Assembly (NCBI GenBank): GCA_016292545.1
Contig: JAEDIG010000054.1
Coordinates: forward strand, 1 to 16,288
Direction of reading: 5' to 3'
DNA from: Bacteroidaceae bacterium
GTDB lineage: Bacteria; Bacteroidota; Bacteroidia; Bacteroidales; Bacteroidaceae
Length of the DNA: 16,288 nt
Part shown: in pieces, positions 5,377 through 13,353 of the stretch
Layout: each line of letters opens with the position of its first letter
Position numbering within the stretch: position 1 is the stretch's first letter
Translations under genes and position numbers: made by a program
Notes under the pieces: model-generated
Database searches by the model: none
Seen by the model: the letters and a program-made list of their open reading frames with translations, nothing else
Told to the model about the DNA's origin: nothing

Positions 5377-7373
5377 AGTCGTGTTATGTTTGAACCAGTG
5401 GTTTGTTTATTGCCGGATTTACCGGATTTGCCCTTGCGCAGTTCCTCCTCGCGCTCCTTGTTGCGCGACCTCACGTCCTTCTTCTTGTCGGCCTTCTGCT
5501 TGACAAGGACAGAAGGCTTCTGTTTCTCGGTGGGGATGGAACGCAGGTTCCAGTCCTGCTCAATGTCCCATTTGGCCTTCACAGTGATGGGCTTCGGGAA
5601 ATAGAACACCTCCTCGGGATGGAGCTGCTGCGCATAGCTGCCGGTGTCCCACTTGCCGTTCCCGTTGCGGTCGATGAAGCAGCGGAGGAAATACTCGCCT
5701 GGCTTCAGATAAAAGAAATCGGCCTGGCCGGAGGCGTCGGCCACGATTTCCCTCACGGGCTTGTCGCTGCGGTTGATGAGCTGCACCACGATGTTGCTGT
5801 CGGAGGGTGCCACCACATGCACGAACAGCGACCCGAACTCATCGAGGCTCTTCACCTTGAGCTCCTGCTTCACCGGCCTGGACACATGGCCAAGCACACC
5901 ACGGAAGGCCGTGGAGTCGGCCTCAAAGCGGTATTGCTCCTGCGGTTTCCATTCGGCATAGAGCACGTATGCCTTCCGGTCGAGCTCGTGAGGCTCAAAC
6001 AGGAAAGGTTCGGGCACCCAGAGCGTGTCCTTCTTGATGAAGAACCTCACCATCGAGGTGTCTACGCTGGCTATGGGTTCGCCAGCCAGCAGGGTGAGGT
6101 TCTGGTTCGGGTCGATGGAGCCCGTCGGGCGGGGCGTAATGGTGAGGAAGGTTTTCAGAAAAGGGTTCTCTTCGGGCGGAAGAGGTGTCTTGGAGCGTTT
6201 GGCACGCTTGGCACGGTCCTTTTCCCAGTCCTCTATCTTCTTGTACAGATCCTTCAGCTGCTTGGCACGCGTTTCCTTGGGCGACAGGTCGAGCGTGTCG
6301 GTGCGGGGTACCAGCTGGCCCAGCGTATCGGTTTCGAGATAAGTGATGGCAAAGGTGAGGGTGTCCTGCATGTAGCTGTAGGTGGTGTCGGTGACCCAAT
6401 AGGTGAGCGTATCGTTCTTGAGCGAACGCTCCACCACCAGGCAGCTGTCGTTGAAGTTCAGCCCCCTGATGACGGGAAGCGTGTCGAGCGGAGCGGTGAA
6501 ATAGAGCTTGAAGTAGTCGGGCACAGGCCTCTCCTGCTTGAGCAGATGCACATCCTGCCCCTCTTCCTTGAAGGCACGCAACACGATGTTGTCGGGGTAA
6601 TAGTGGGTGTAGGGCACCACCCGGATGGAGTCGTAGTGGGTGGAGTCGCGCCAGATGGTGTCCATCCTGATGTCGGGGCGGCACGAGGTGGACACCACCG
6701 TAGTGTCCCATGCCACCATCTCGCTCTTCTGGTTGAAGATGAAGTTGCCGTCGGCATCCTGGAGGGCAAAGGTGCGGTAGCGTCCCGGCTTCACGCCCTT
6801 GATGGTGAAGCGCCCGCTTCCGTTGGTGCGCGACACGCGGCGCAGGGGGACGGTGGTGAAGAGTGTGTCGTGGAAGGTGGAGTCGGCAGGATACAGGCCC
6901 ACCATCATGCCCTTTACAGGCTCCAGGTTCTCGGCATTAAGCACAGTGCCCGACACCTCCATGGTGTCGATGACCTCGCCCGTGCTGAACGAATAGGTGT
7001 ACTGTCCCATGGGGTTTCCCTCGTTGTTGTCCTCGATGGCATCGCTGAAGTCGATGGTGTAGGTGGTGTTGGCCTGCAGCGAGTCGAAGAGGTCCACCTT
7101 CACGCGCTTGCCCTCGGCCCTCACGTTGGCCGTCTCTATCTGCGGCGGCGAAATCACCACCTTCTCGTTGGCGCTCTCCAGCTTCACGTATTCATTGAAG
7201 AGGATGCTCACCTTCTTCTTGGTCACTCCCACGGCCTTGTCGGCAGGCATGCACGACACCACCACGGGCGGTTCTTCGTCGTAGCGTCCGCCGTCGGGAT
7301 TTCCGATGCTGGCACATGCCACGGCAAGCATGGCCGCCAACAGGGGGAACAGGGTGCGTGGTGAGGGTCTCAT
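5373..7373 (-). CDS. Big_5/Ig-like domain lipoprotein
   Basis: A 666-residue lipoprotein. The signal ends LLAAMLAVAC with the lipobox cysteine at residue 20. A Big_5 (bacterial Ig-like) domain covers about residues 34-135: EEPPVVVSCMPADKAVGV, ILFNEYVKLE, TYTIDFSDAIEDNNEGN, YSFSTG. A second beta domain (~140-220) resembles carboxypeptidase-regulatory/prealbumin folds (GRFTIKGVKPGRYRTFALQDADGNFIF), and another similar segment lies near 560-610 (FFYLKPGEYFLRCFIDRNGNG). The last ~40 residues are Lys/Arg/Glu-rich and probably unstructured. It is probably anchored in the outer membrane. The gene overlaps both neighbours by 4 bases (ATGA), in the middle of a GH3/Big_5/DUF3108 operon. The Big_5 family suggests binding or scaffolding; no catalytic motif is visible. 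Confidence 0.88.
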   Translation of the reverse strand: MRPSPRTLFPLLAAMLAVACASIGNPDGGRYDEEPPVVVSCMPADKAVGVTKKKVSILFNEYVKLESANEKVVISPPQIETANVRAEGKRVKVDLFDSLQANTTYTIDFSDAIEDNNEGNPMGQYTYSFSTGEVIDTMEVSGTVLNAENLEPVKGMMVGLYPADSTFHDTLFTTVPLRRVSRTNGSGRFTIKGVKPGRYRTFALQDADGNFIFNQKSEMVAWDTTVVSTSCRPDIRMDTIWRDSTHYDSIRVVPYTHYYPDNIVLRAFKEEGQDVHLLKQERPVPDYFKLYFTAPLDTLPVIRGLNFNDSCLVVERSLKNDTLTYWVTDTTYSYMQDTLTFAITYLETDTLGQLVPRTDTLDLSPKETRAKQLKDLYKKIEDWEKDRAKRAKRSKTPLPPEENPFLKTFLTITPRPTGSIDPNQNLTLLAGEPIASVDTSMVRFFIKKDTLWVPEPFLFEPHELDRKAYVLYAEWKPQEQYRFEADSTAFRGVLGHVSRPVKQELKVKSLDEFGSLFVHVVAPSDSNIVVQLINRSDKPVREIVADASGQADFFYLKPGEYFLRCFIDRNGNGKWDTGSYAQQLHPEEVFYFPKPITVKAKWDIEQDWNLRSIPTEKQKPSVLVKQKADKKKDVRSRNKEREEELRKGKSGKSGNKQTTGSNITRL

Positions 7374-8878
7374 ACGTTCAGTGCAAGTATTTCTTCAATG
7401 ATGGTACGCTGGTTGTTCAGGCGGGGCACCTTGTGCTGTCCGCCCAGCTTGCCCTTCTGGCGGAGCCAGTCGTCAAAGACTCCCCTGCGTGCCACCACCA
7501 GCTGGAGCGGCTGCAGGGTGATGTCCTTGTAGCGCTTGGCCTCATAGTCGGAATTGAGCTGCTGCAGCGACTGGTCGAGGATGCGGGCAAAGGCATCCAC
7601 ATCGGCAGGCATCACGGAAAACTCCACCACCCACTGGTGGCTGCATTTGCCGTGGCTGTCCATGAACACCGGGGCGGCCGTGTATTCGAGCACCTGTGCG
7701 CCCGTGGCCTTGCAGGCCATCTGCAGCCCCTTTTCGGCATTGTCCACAATCAGCTCCTCGCCAAAGGCATTGATGAAGGATTTGGTGCGCCCGGTGATGT
7801 AGAACTTGTAAGGGTTCGTGTGGGTGAAGCACACGGTGTCGCCGATCATGTAGCGCCACAGGCCGCTGCTGGTGGAGATGACCATGGCATAGTTGCGCCC
7901 CGTCTCCACTCCCCACAGGGGCACCGTGCGGGGATTCTCGCGGCCGATTTCCTCCATGGGGATGAATTCGAAGAACACACCGTAGTCCACCATCAGGCTC
8001 ATGGAGGAGTCGGCGGGGTCGTCCTGCAGGCCGAAGAAGCCCTCGGAGGCATTGTACGTCTCCATGTAGTGCATCTGGCCGGAAGGAAGGATGCGGCGGT
8101 ACTGTTCCCTGTAGGGGGCAAAGGCCACTCCGCCATGGAAGAACACCTCCAGATGGGGCCACACCTCCAAGAGGTTGTCGGTGCCGGCCAGCTCCATCAC
8201 CCGACTCAGCACGGAGAGCATCCAGCTGGGCACACCGCTCAGGTTGGTGACATTGCGCCCCATCACTTCGTGTGCGATGCGGTCGCGCTTCTCCTCAAAA
8301 TCGCTCAGCAGGGCAGTGGCCTTGCAGGGCACCCTCACCAGATTGACCATCGGGTTGATGTTTTCGATAAGGATGGCGCTGAGGTCGCCCACCAGGCTGT
8401 GGGGGCGGTTGTAGTTGGGCGCATGGCTTCCGCCGAGGATGAGTGCCTTTCCGTCGAAAAGGCGGCTGCAAGGGTGGTTGCGCAGATACCACACCACGGC
8501 GTCGGTTCCGCCCCGGTAGTGGGTGTCGCGCAGTCCGTCCTTGCTCACGGGGATGAACTTGCTCTTGTCGCTGGTGGTGCCGCTGCTTTTGGCATACCAC
8601 TCCACGGCTCCCGGCCAAAGCACGTCGGCCTCTCCCTGGCGCATCCGCTCGATATAGCCCTTCAGTTGCTCATAGGTGTTTACGGGATGCGCATCCGCAA
8701 ACTGTTCGTAGTGCTGGATTTGTCCATACTGGTGCATACGCCCCCATTGTGTGTGTGCCCCCTTGCGGAGCAGCCACAGGAGCGTCTTCATCTGCAGGGC
8801 TTCCGCTTCGTCCGCATAGCGGTCGAGCGTTTTCAGTCGCGGAAGCAGCAGTGGACGTATGATGCTGGTTATGCTCAT
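7370..8878 (-). CDS. GH3-family acyl-acid amido synthetase
   Basis: A 502-residue cytoplasmic protein of the GH3 auxin-responsive promoter family, an adenylate-forming enzyme group that conjugates acyl acids to amino acids via an acyl-AMP. The three ATP/AMP motifs are in order: SSGTTSDKSKFIPVS (residues 98-112), YNASEGFFG (275-283) and IGDTV (345-349), followed by GRTKSFINAFGEEL (363-376). Length and motifs fit an intact enzyme. No signal peptide is present. The plant enzymes act on jasmonate, auxin or benzoates; the bacterial substrates are mostly unknown and none can be read from this sequence. It has its own promoter-like sequence upstream and is coupled by ATGA to the Ig-like lipoprotein gene. 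Its position behind acpP-fabF-rnc suggests, as inference, a fatty-acyl substrate. Confidence 0.9.
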   Translation of the reverse strand: MSITSIIRPLLLPRLKTLDRYADEAEALQMKTLLWLLRKGAHTQWGRMHQYGQIQHYEQFADAHPVNTYEQLKGYIERMRQGEADVLWPGAVEWYAKSSGTTSDKSKFIPVSKDGLRDTHYRGGTDAVVWYLRNHPCSRLFDGKALILGGSHAPNYNRPHSLVGDLSAILIENINPMVNLVRVPCKATALLSDFEEKRDRIAHEVMGRNVTNLSGVPSWMLSVLSRVMELAGTDNLLEVWPHLEVFFHGGVAFAPYREQYRRILPSGQMHYMETYNASEGFFGLQDDPADSSMSLMVDYGVFFEFIPMEEIGRENPRTVPLWGVETGRNYAMVISTSSGLWRYMIGDTVCFTHTNPYKFYITGRTKSFINAFGEELIVDNAEKGLQMACKATGAQVLEYTAAPVFMDSHGKCSHQWVVEFSVMPADVDAFARILDQSLQQLNSDYEAKRYKDITLQPLQLVVARRGVFDDWLRQKGKLGGQHKVPRLNNQRTIIEEILALNV

Positions 8879-8901
8879 GTATCTTTTTTTGCAATCAGCT
8901 G

Positions 8902-8935
8902 CAAAATTAGCGCAAACTTTTGATATAATCGCAAA
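8902..8935 (-). promoter_or_regulatory. Promoter of the GH3-Big_5-DUF3108 operon
   Basis: On the minus strand TTTG (8935-8932), a 22-base spacer and TAATTTTG (8909-8902) fit the Bacteroidetes promoter TTTG-N19-21-TAnnTTTG, with slightly long spacing. The start codon at 8878 would follow a leader of about 17 bases. The interval lies between rnc and the GH3 gene and is very AT-rich compared with the rest of the window. Confidence 0.6.
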
Positions 8936-8946
8936 ATATACAGAAT

Positions 8947-9798
8947 TTAACCTGCTTCAACGATAGAATCATGTTTCTCCCCCTCTTCGGCAGCCTCATG
9001 GGTAGCCTTCCGTTCCTCGCATGCCCGGGCGATTTTCTGCCGCAGTTCCTTGTCGCGATGGATGAGCGACAAGGCCTTCTGGCTGGCCTTCTGCTGGCTT
9101 TCCTTCTTGGAGAAGCCTTTTCCTGTGCCGCATTCCAGACCCTCCACCCGCACACGGCTATAGAACACGGGCGACCCGTTCTCGCCCAGTTCCTGGCGCA
9201 CCAGTTCATATTCCACCGTGCATTTCCGCTTCTGCGACCATTCCAGCAGGCGGCTCTTGAAGTTCACCTCGCTGTGGGCCACCTTGTTGATGTCGATGAG
9301 GTGGCGCAGCACCCTGCGTTCGATAAAGAACATGCAGTAGTCGTAGCCGCGGTCCAGATAGACGGCTCCTATCAGAGCCTCAAAGGCATTCCCCTCCATA
9401 TAGCTGTTGTGGTTCTTGTTGGTGCCCACATGGCTCACGATGAGCTTGTCGAGCCCGGTTTCCACAGCCAGCCTTCCCAGCGTTTCGCGCTGCACCAGCT
9501 TGCTGCGTGTGGTGGTGAGGAACCCCTCGTCCTTTCCCTGGAACTGGCGGTATACGATGTCGCCCACCACGGCATCGAGCACGGCATCGCCCAAGAATTC
9601 CAGCCGCTCGTTGTGCATCATCTTGTCCCCGTCGTGCTTGCCGATGCACGACTTGTGGATGAGTGCCTGCCGATAGAGGGAGATGCGGTGGGGATAGAAT
9701 CCCAGAATGGCATAAAAAGCGCGATAAAGCTGCCTTCTCTTGCAGAAAGGCACCCTTATCGCGTCGATAATGTTGATGAGCGATACCTTCACTCTCAT
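8947..9798 (-). CDS. rnc: Ribonuclease III
   Basis: A 283-residue dsRNA endonuclease that processes rRNA precursors and other structured RNA. The signature NERLEFLGDAVLD lies at residues 63-75 (Glu67, Asp71 catalytic). A second metal-binding segment GNAFEALIGAVYLD begins at 136; Glu140 matches E. coli Glu117, while Asn137 occupies the place of Asp114, as I recall for other Bacteroidetes. A double-strand RNA-binding domain follows from about residue 178 (NFKSRLLEWSQ to GFSKKESQQKASQKAL), then a charged tail of ~35 residues. The frame is open to 9867, but Met at 9798 is chosen because related proteins begin close to the NIIDAIRVPF segment and this start leaves 22 bases after fabF rather than overlapping it. 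It is the third gene of the acpP-fabF-rnc operon. Confidence 0.95.
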   Translation of the reverse strand: MRVKVSLINIIDAIRVPFCKRRQLYRAFYAILGFYPHRISLYRQALIHKSCIGKHDGDKMMHNERLEFLGDAVLDAVVGDIVYRQFQGKDEGFLTTTRSKLVQRETLGRLAVETGLDKLIVSHVGTNKNHNSYMEGNAFEALIGAVYLDRGYDYCMFFIERRVLRHLIDINKVAHSEVNFKSRLLEWSQKRKCTVEYELVRQELGENGSPVFYSRVRVEGLECGTGKGFSKKESQQKASQKALSLIHRDKELRQKIARACEERKATHEAAEEGEKHDSIVEAG

Positions 9799-9820
9799 GT
9801 AGGATGAGGTACGCACTTTT

Positions 9821-11089
9821 CTAGTCGGTGTATTTCTTGAATACCACACAGGCATTGTGTCCGCCAAAACCGAAGGTGTTGCTCATGGCAGCACGCACGG
9901 TACGCTGTTGCGCCTTGTTGAAGGTGAAGTTCATGCGATAGTCGATCTCCTCGTCGCAGTCGTCCTCTTCGTGGTTGATGGTGGGAGGCACGATGTCGTT
10001 CTTCACTGCCAGCACGCTGGCCATGGCCTCGATGGCACCGGCTGCGCCCAGCAGGTGTCCGGTCATGCTCTTGGTGGAGCTGATGTTCAGCTCATAGGCA
10101 TGGTCGCCGAAGAGATTCTTGATGGCCTTGGCCTCGGAGATGTCGCCCACATGAGTGGATGTGCCGTGCACATTGATGTAGTCGATGTCCTCCGGATTCA
10201 GTTCGGCATCCTCCAGCGCATTCTTCATCACCAGCATGGCGCCCAGTCCCTCGGGATGGGTGGCAGTGAGGTGGTGAGCATCTGCACTCATGCCCGCGCC
10301 GACCATTTCGGCATAAATCTTTGCACCGCGTGCCTTGGCGTGCTCCAGTTCTTCCAGCACCAGGCAGGCACTGCCCTCTGCCATCACGAAACCGTCGCGG
10401 CTGGCACTGAAGGGACGGCTGGCCTTCTGGGGCTCGTCGTTGCGTGTGCTCAGCGCGTGCATGGCGTTGAAGCCGCCCACGCCACTGGGTACAATGGCTG
10501 CCTCTGCACCACCGCTCACAATCATGTCGGCCTTGCCCAGGCGGATGAGGTTGAATGCCTCGGCCAGCGCATTGGAAGAAGAAGCGCAGGCAGATGAGGT
10601 GATGAAGTTGGGGCCGTGGAATCCATACATAATGGAAATCTGGCCGGCACAGATGTCGGCAATCATCTTGGGGATGAAGAAGGGGCCGAACTTGGGACCC
10701 AGTGTGGCACCGGTCTTTGTCCAGTTGCCCACCTCTTCCTCAAAGGTGTTCATGCCGCCAATGCCCACGCCATACACCACTCCGATGCGGTTCTTGTCGG
10801 CTGTATCCAAATCGATGCCGCAGTCCTTGATGCCCTGGATGGCACCAGCCAGCGCATACTGGCAGTAGAGGTCCATCTTGCGGGCTTCCTTGCGGTCGAT
10901 TCCGAAGTCGGCGGGTTTGAAATTCTTTACCTCGCAGGCAAACTGGGTCTTGAACTGCGAGGCATCGAAATGCGTAATAGGACCGGCACCACTCACTCCG
11001 TCCACGAGATTCTGCCAAGTTTCCTCAACAGAATTACCGAGTGGAGTAATGGCACCAAGACCTGTTACAACAACTCTTTTCAGTTCCAT
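9821..11089 (-). CDS. fabF: Beta-ketoacyl-ACP synthase II
   Basis: A 422-residue condensing enzyme that extends acyl-ACP with malonyl-ACP in type II fatty-acid synthesis. The nucleophile is Cys168 in SSACASSSNAL; the catalytic histidines are His308 in NVHGTSTHVGD and His345 in SMTGHLLGAAG, with Lys340 just before. The N-terminal VVVTGLGAITPLGNS and C-terminal NTFGFGGHNACVVFKKY are typical. Length matches the family. It starts 21 bases after acpP, its protein substrate carrier, and is followed 22 bases on by rnc, so the three genes form one transcription unit. Confidence 0.97.
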   Translation of the reverse strand: MELKRVVVTGLGAITPLGNSVEETWQNLVDGVSGAGPITHFDASQFKTQFACEVKNFKPADFGIDRKEARKMDLYCQYALAGAIQGIKDCGIDLDTADKNRIGVVYGVGIGGMNTFEEEVGNWTKTGATLGPKFGPFFIPKMIADICAGQISIMYGFHGPNFITSSACASSSNALAEAFNLIRLGKADMIVSGGAEAAIVPSGVGGFNAMHALSTRNDEPQKASRPFSASRDGFVMAEGSACLVLEELEHAKARGAKIYAEMVGAGMSADAHHLTATHPEGLGAMLVMKNALEDAELNPEDIDYINVHGTSTHVGDISEAKAIKNLFGDHAYELNISSTKSMTGHLLGAAGAIEAMASVLAVKNDIVPPTINHEEDDCDEEIDYRMNFTFNKAQQRTVRAAMSNTFGFGGHNACVVFKKYTD

Positions 11090-11110
11090 TATTGAAAATA
11101 AAAGAGAATG

Positions 11111-11347
11111 TTACTTCTGGTTTGCCTCGATGTAGGCGATGGCATCGGCAACAGTGGAAATCTTCTCTGCCTTGTCATCGGGAATGGTCACTTCGAATGC
11201 CTTCTCAAACTCCATAATCAACTCTACGGTGTCCAGAGAATCTGCACCCAGATCGTTGGTGAAAGATGCTTCGGGAGTTACGTCTGCTTCATCAACACCC
11301 AACTTGTCTACGATAATCTCTTTTACTTTTGCTTCAATTTCAGACAT
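11111..11347 (-). CDS. acpP: Acyl carrier protein
   Basis: A 78-residue acidic helical protein that carries growing acyl chains on a phosphopantetheine arm. The attachment serine is Ser37 in the invariant GADSLDTVELIMEFE motif. Helix I is VKEIIVDKLGV, and the C-terminal helix ends in IAYIEANQK. Sequence and length are close to what I recall from Prevotella and Bacteroides. It is the first gene of acpP-fabF-rnc and has a promoter-like sequence ~55-85 bases upstream. Confidence 0.97.
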   Translation of the reverse strand: MSEIEAKVKEIIVDKLGVDEADVTPEASFTNDLGADSLDTVELIMEFEKAFEVTIPDDKAEKISTVADAIAYIEANQK

Positions 11348-11400
11348 TGTTCAAATGATTTAAAGATGGATAATTATGTTTCTTCTTTATTTTCTGGGTG

Positions 11401-11431
11401 CAAAATAACGACTTTTTGCGCATATATGCAA
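11401..11431 (-). promoter_or_regulatory. Candidate promoter of acpP-fabF-rnc
   Basis: In the 122-base AT-rich gap before acpP the minus strand reads TTG (11431-11429), 21 bases, then TATTTTG (11407-11401), a near match to the TAnnTTTG -7 box. The spacer includes the 10-base palindrome GCATATATGC (11420-11429). It leaves a leader of about 45-50 bases. Confidence 0.4.
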
Positions 11432-11469
11432 GAGTTAAGGCAGAAAAACTGCTATTTTTGTGCACATTT

Positions 11470-12480
11470 TCACAATTTATGTGCATTTTCTGCGAATAAA
11501 GCCTGTTTTTCTGCCCTATAAAGCATAAACAGCAAAGTTTTCCAGCGCGACAGCCATGCAAACAGACAGTAGCGGAATGTGTAGCCTTTGAGGGGCAGCG
11601 GATAGAAGCCCTCCTGCCTCAAAAGCTCCACCCTGCGGAGGAATTCGTCGTAGGGGAGGCGGAGCCGGAGCATGTCGGCCAGCAGGTCCATGCTCAGCTG
11701 GGCGATGCGCCGGCAGAGGGCCGCACGCTCATGGGCGGGCAGGGTGACGGCCAGCCGGGAAAGCCGCACCAGCACCTGCTGCTTGCTGTCGAGCCGACGG
11801 GCCACACGGGGGGCACGAGTGTCGGAAGTGATGGATTGTGGAACAGGGCGATAGTAATAGGCGGCTATGGGGAGGTCGCACACGGTGCGGGCTGCCAGAA
11901 ACAGGCGGGGCGTGAAGTCCTCGTCCTCGTGGAGCAGGCCAGACGGGAAGCGCAAGCCGCCGAGGATGTCCTTGCGGAACAGATAGCCGCAGGCCGATGC
12001 GCGCAGGTTGTGGTGCAGCATATAGTCGGTGCCCGACGGCAGCGAGGCAGGCACAGCAAGTGGCACGGAGGGAGCAGAGGGTTTACAGGAGCGGGTAAGG
12101 CGGAAGCACACGATGTCGGGACGCATGGCCTGCAATGCGCGGATGCAATGGGCATAGGCATGAGGCAGCAGGCAGTCATCGGCATCCACAAACTGGATGT
12201 ATGCGGCACTGGCCAGCTGGATGCCCCGGTTGCGTGCCTCGCTGAGCCCCCTGTTGGGCTGGCGCACACAGCACACACCGGCCCCCAGCGACTCAAGCTG
12301 AGGAGCTACGGGTTCCCGGCTGCCGTCGTCCACCACAATGATTTCGCGCATGGAGGCCTCCAGCGGAAGGGCCAGGATGCTGCGGATGCAGGCCTCCAGC
12401 CAGCGGGGCGGCACATTATAGACCGGCACCACAAAGGATATCAGCGGTGGCGCACAAGACGATGGAGTTTGCATAGGCAT
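11470..12480 (-). CDS. Glycosyltransferase family 2
   Basis: A 336-residue GT-A fold glycosyltransferase. The N-terminal Rossmann-like core shows SFVVPVYNV, EIIVVDDGSREP (Asp-Asp-Gly-Ser at 51-54), NRGLSEARNRGI and the metal-binding FVDADD (97-102). DEDF in the middle of the protein is a likely region for the catalytic base. Sugar donor and acceptor cannot be read from the sequence. The start at 12480 (MPMQTPSS) is chosen over the open frame to 12594 because the upstream part has no family similarity; it overlaps the previous glycosyltransferase gene by 40 bases, and Met at 12474 is possible too. The C-terminal ~60 residues are basic and hydrophobic (FRYCLFAWLSRWKTLLFMLY), probably a membrane-surface contact. 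Probable role: surface polysaccharide or glycan assembly. Confidence 0.88.
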   Translation of the reverse strand: MPMQTPSSCAPPLISFVVPVYNVPPRWLEACIRSILALPLEASMREIIVVDDGSREPVAPQLESLGAGVCCVRQPNRGLSEARNRGIQLASAAYIQFVDADDCLLPHAYAHCIRALQAMRPDIVCFRLTRSCKPSAPSVPLAVPASLPSGTDYMLHHNLRASACGYLFRKDILGGLRFPSGLLHEDEDFTPRLFLAARTVCDLPIAAYYYRPVPQSITSDTRAPRVARRLDSKQQVLVRLSRLAVTLPAHERAALCRRIAQLSMDLLADMLRLRLPYDEFLRRVELLRQEGFYPLPLKGYTFRYCLFAWLSRWKTLLFMLYRAEKQALFAENAHKL

Positions 12481-13331
12481 TGTATTCCCAGGATGTTGGC
12501 AAGAAGAATCTTTATGCAGCCCAGTGCACCGCAGCGGTTCATGCCCCGGGGCAGAAGGGCGGGCAGCTGGGGAGGCGCGGCCGTGAGGCGGCACACGTCG
12601 ATCTGGATATTGAGCAACCGGGCATAGAAGCGGGCATCCAGAGAGGGATCCCAGTGGGTGAGATGGGCCGTGAGCAGCGACTGGAGCTGTTTCCCTGTGG
12701 CACGGGCGGTGATGCCGCCAGGGTTGCTATAATAGAGGTAGCAACCCTTGTCGGTAGTGGCCACCCGTCGCACGCGGGAGAGTATCAAGGGCAGGGTGTG
12801 GGCATCCTCAAACACCAGCCCCTCGGGAAAGCGCACCTCGCGGAAGAGGCTCCGGCGGTACACCTTGTTCCATGCATACGTGTGGGCATAGGCCTGCGAC
12901 TGCCACCAGTAGCTGCGGCCATCCGCATAGGTGCGGCAGGGAAAGGAGAGCAACCGCGGATGCGGACCCTGCCAGCCACACAGCACCGGATATTCCACCA
13001 TGTCCACCTCGCCGCTGAGCAGGGGCACCACCTGGGCATAGGTGGAGCGGTCCACCGCATCGTCGGCATCCACAAAGGTGACGGCCTCGCCCCGAGCTAT
13101 GGCCAGCCCGGCGTTGCGTGCCATGCTGAGCCCCTGATTGGCCTGATGGACCACCTTCACCTGCGGATGGCGCTGGGCCCAGCGGTCGCATGCAGATCCG
13201 CTCCCGTCGGTGGAACCGTCGTCGACCAGGATAATCTCCAGCTGGGGAAAATCCTGGTCGACAAGGCTCTGCAGACAGCGGTCAACCAGACTGCCTGCGT
13301 TGTATACGGGTACAATCACACTCAGTGTCAT
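12441..13331 (-). CDS. Glycosyltransferase family 2
   Basis: A 296-residue GT2 enzyme. It begins directly with the first strand MTLSVIVPVYNAGS, which decides the start at 13331. Next come IILVDDGSTDGSG (residues 33-45), NQGLSMARNAGLAIARGE and the DxD-like FVDADD (86-91). FEDAHTLPLILSRV later in the protein carries the acidic pair expected for the catalytic base. It follows ddh with a gap of 22 bases and overlaps the next glycosyltransferase, so ddh-GT-GT look like one operon. The two transferases are about equally sized and probably act in the same pathway on a cell-surface glycan; the substrate is unknown. Confidence 0.88.
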   Translation of the reverse strand: MTLSVIVPVYNAGSLVDRCLQSLVDQDFPQLEIILVDDGSTDGSGSACDRWAQRHPQVKVVHQANQGLSMARNAGLAIARGEAVTFVDADDAVDRSTYAQVVPLLSGEVDMVEYPVLCGWQGPHPRLLSFPCRTYADGRSYWWQSQAYAHTYAWNKVYRRSLFREVRFPEGLVFEDAHTLPLILSRVRRVATTDKGCYLYYSNPGGITARATGKQLQSLLTAHLTHWDPSLDARFYARLLNIQIDVCRLTAAPPQLPALLPRGMNRCGALGCIKILLANILGIQCLCKLHRLVRHR

Positions 13332-13353
13332 GGCCCGGGAGGGGATGCGGGTG

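Noticed and set aside
5403..7364. A 653-codon plus-strand ORF opposite the Ig-like lipoprotein gene, with similar long plus-strand ORFs at 1335-2321, 4468-5604, 7316-8923 and 14360-15235
   Set aside because: They mirror real minus-strand genes, show no signal peptide or known domain, are rich in His, Val, Gly and Leu as antisense frames of GC-rich genes are, and cross gene boundaries.
9799..9867. N-terminal extension of RNase III overlapping fabF
   Set aside because: Related proteins begin near the NIIDAIR segment and the extension has no family similarity.
8947..11347. acpP-fabF-rnc as a novel system
   Set aside because: This is a standard housekeeping order in Bacteroidetes with intact catalytic residues.
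11420..11429. GCATATATGC palindrome upstream of acpP as an operator
   Set aside because: Ten bases in an AT-rich promoter is weak evidence; the flanks do not extend the symmetry.
12481..12594. 38-codon extension of the second glycosyltransferase
   Set aside because: It would overlap the previous gene by over 150 bases and is low-complexity Pro/Arg-rich sequence from another gene's frame.
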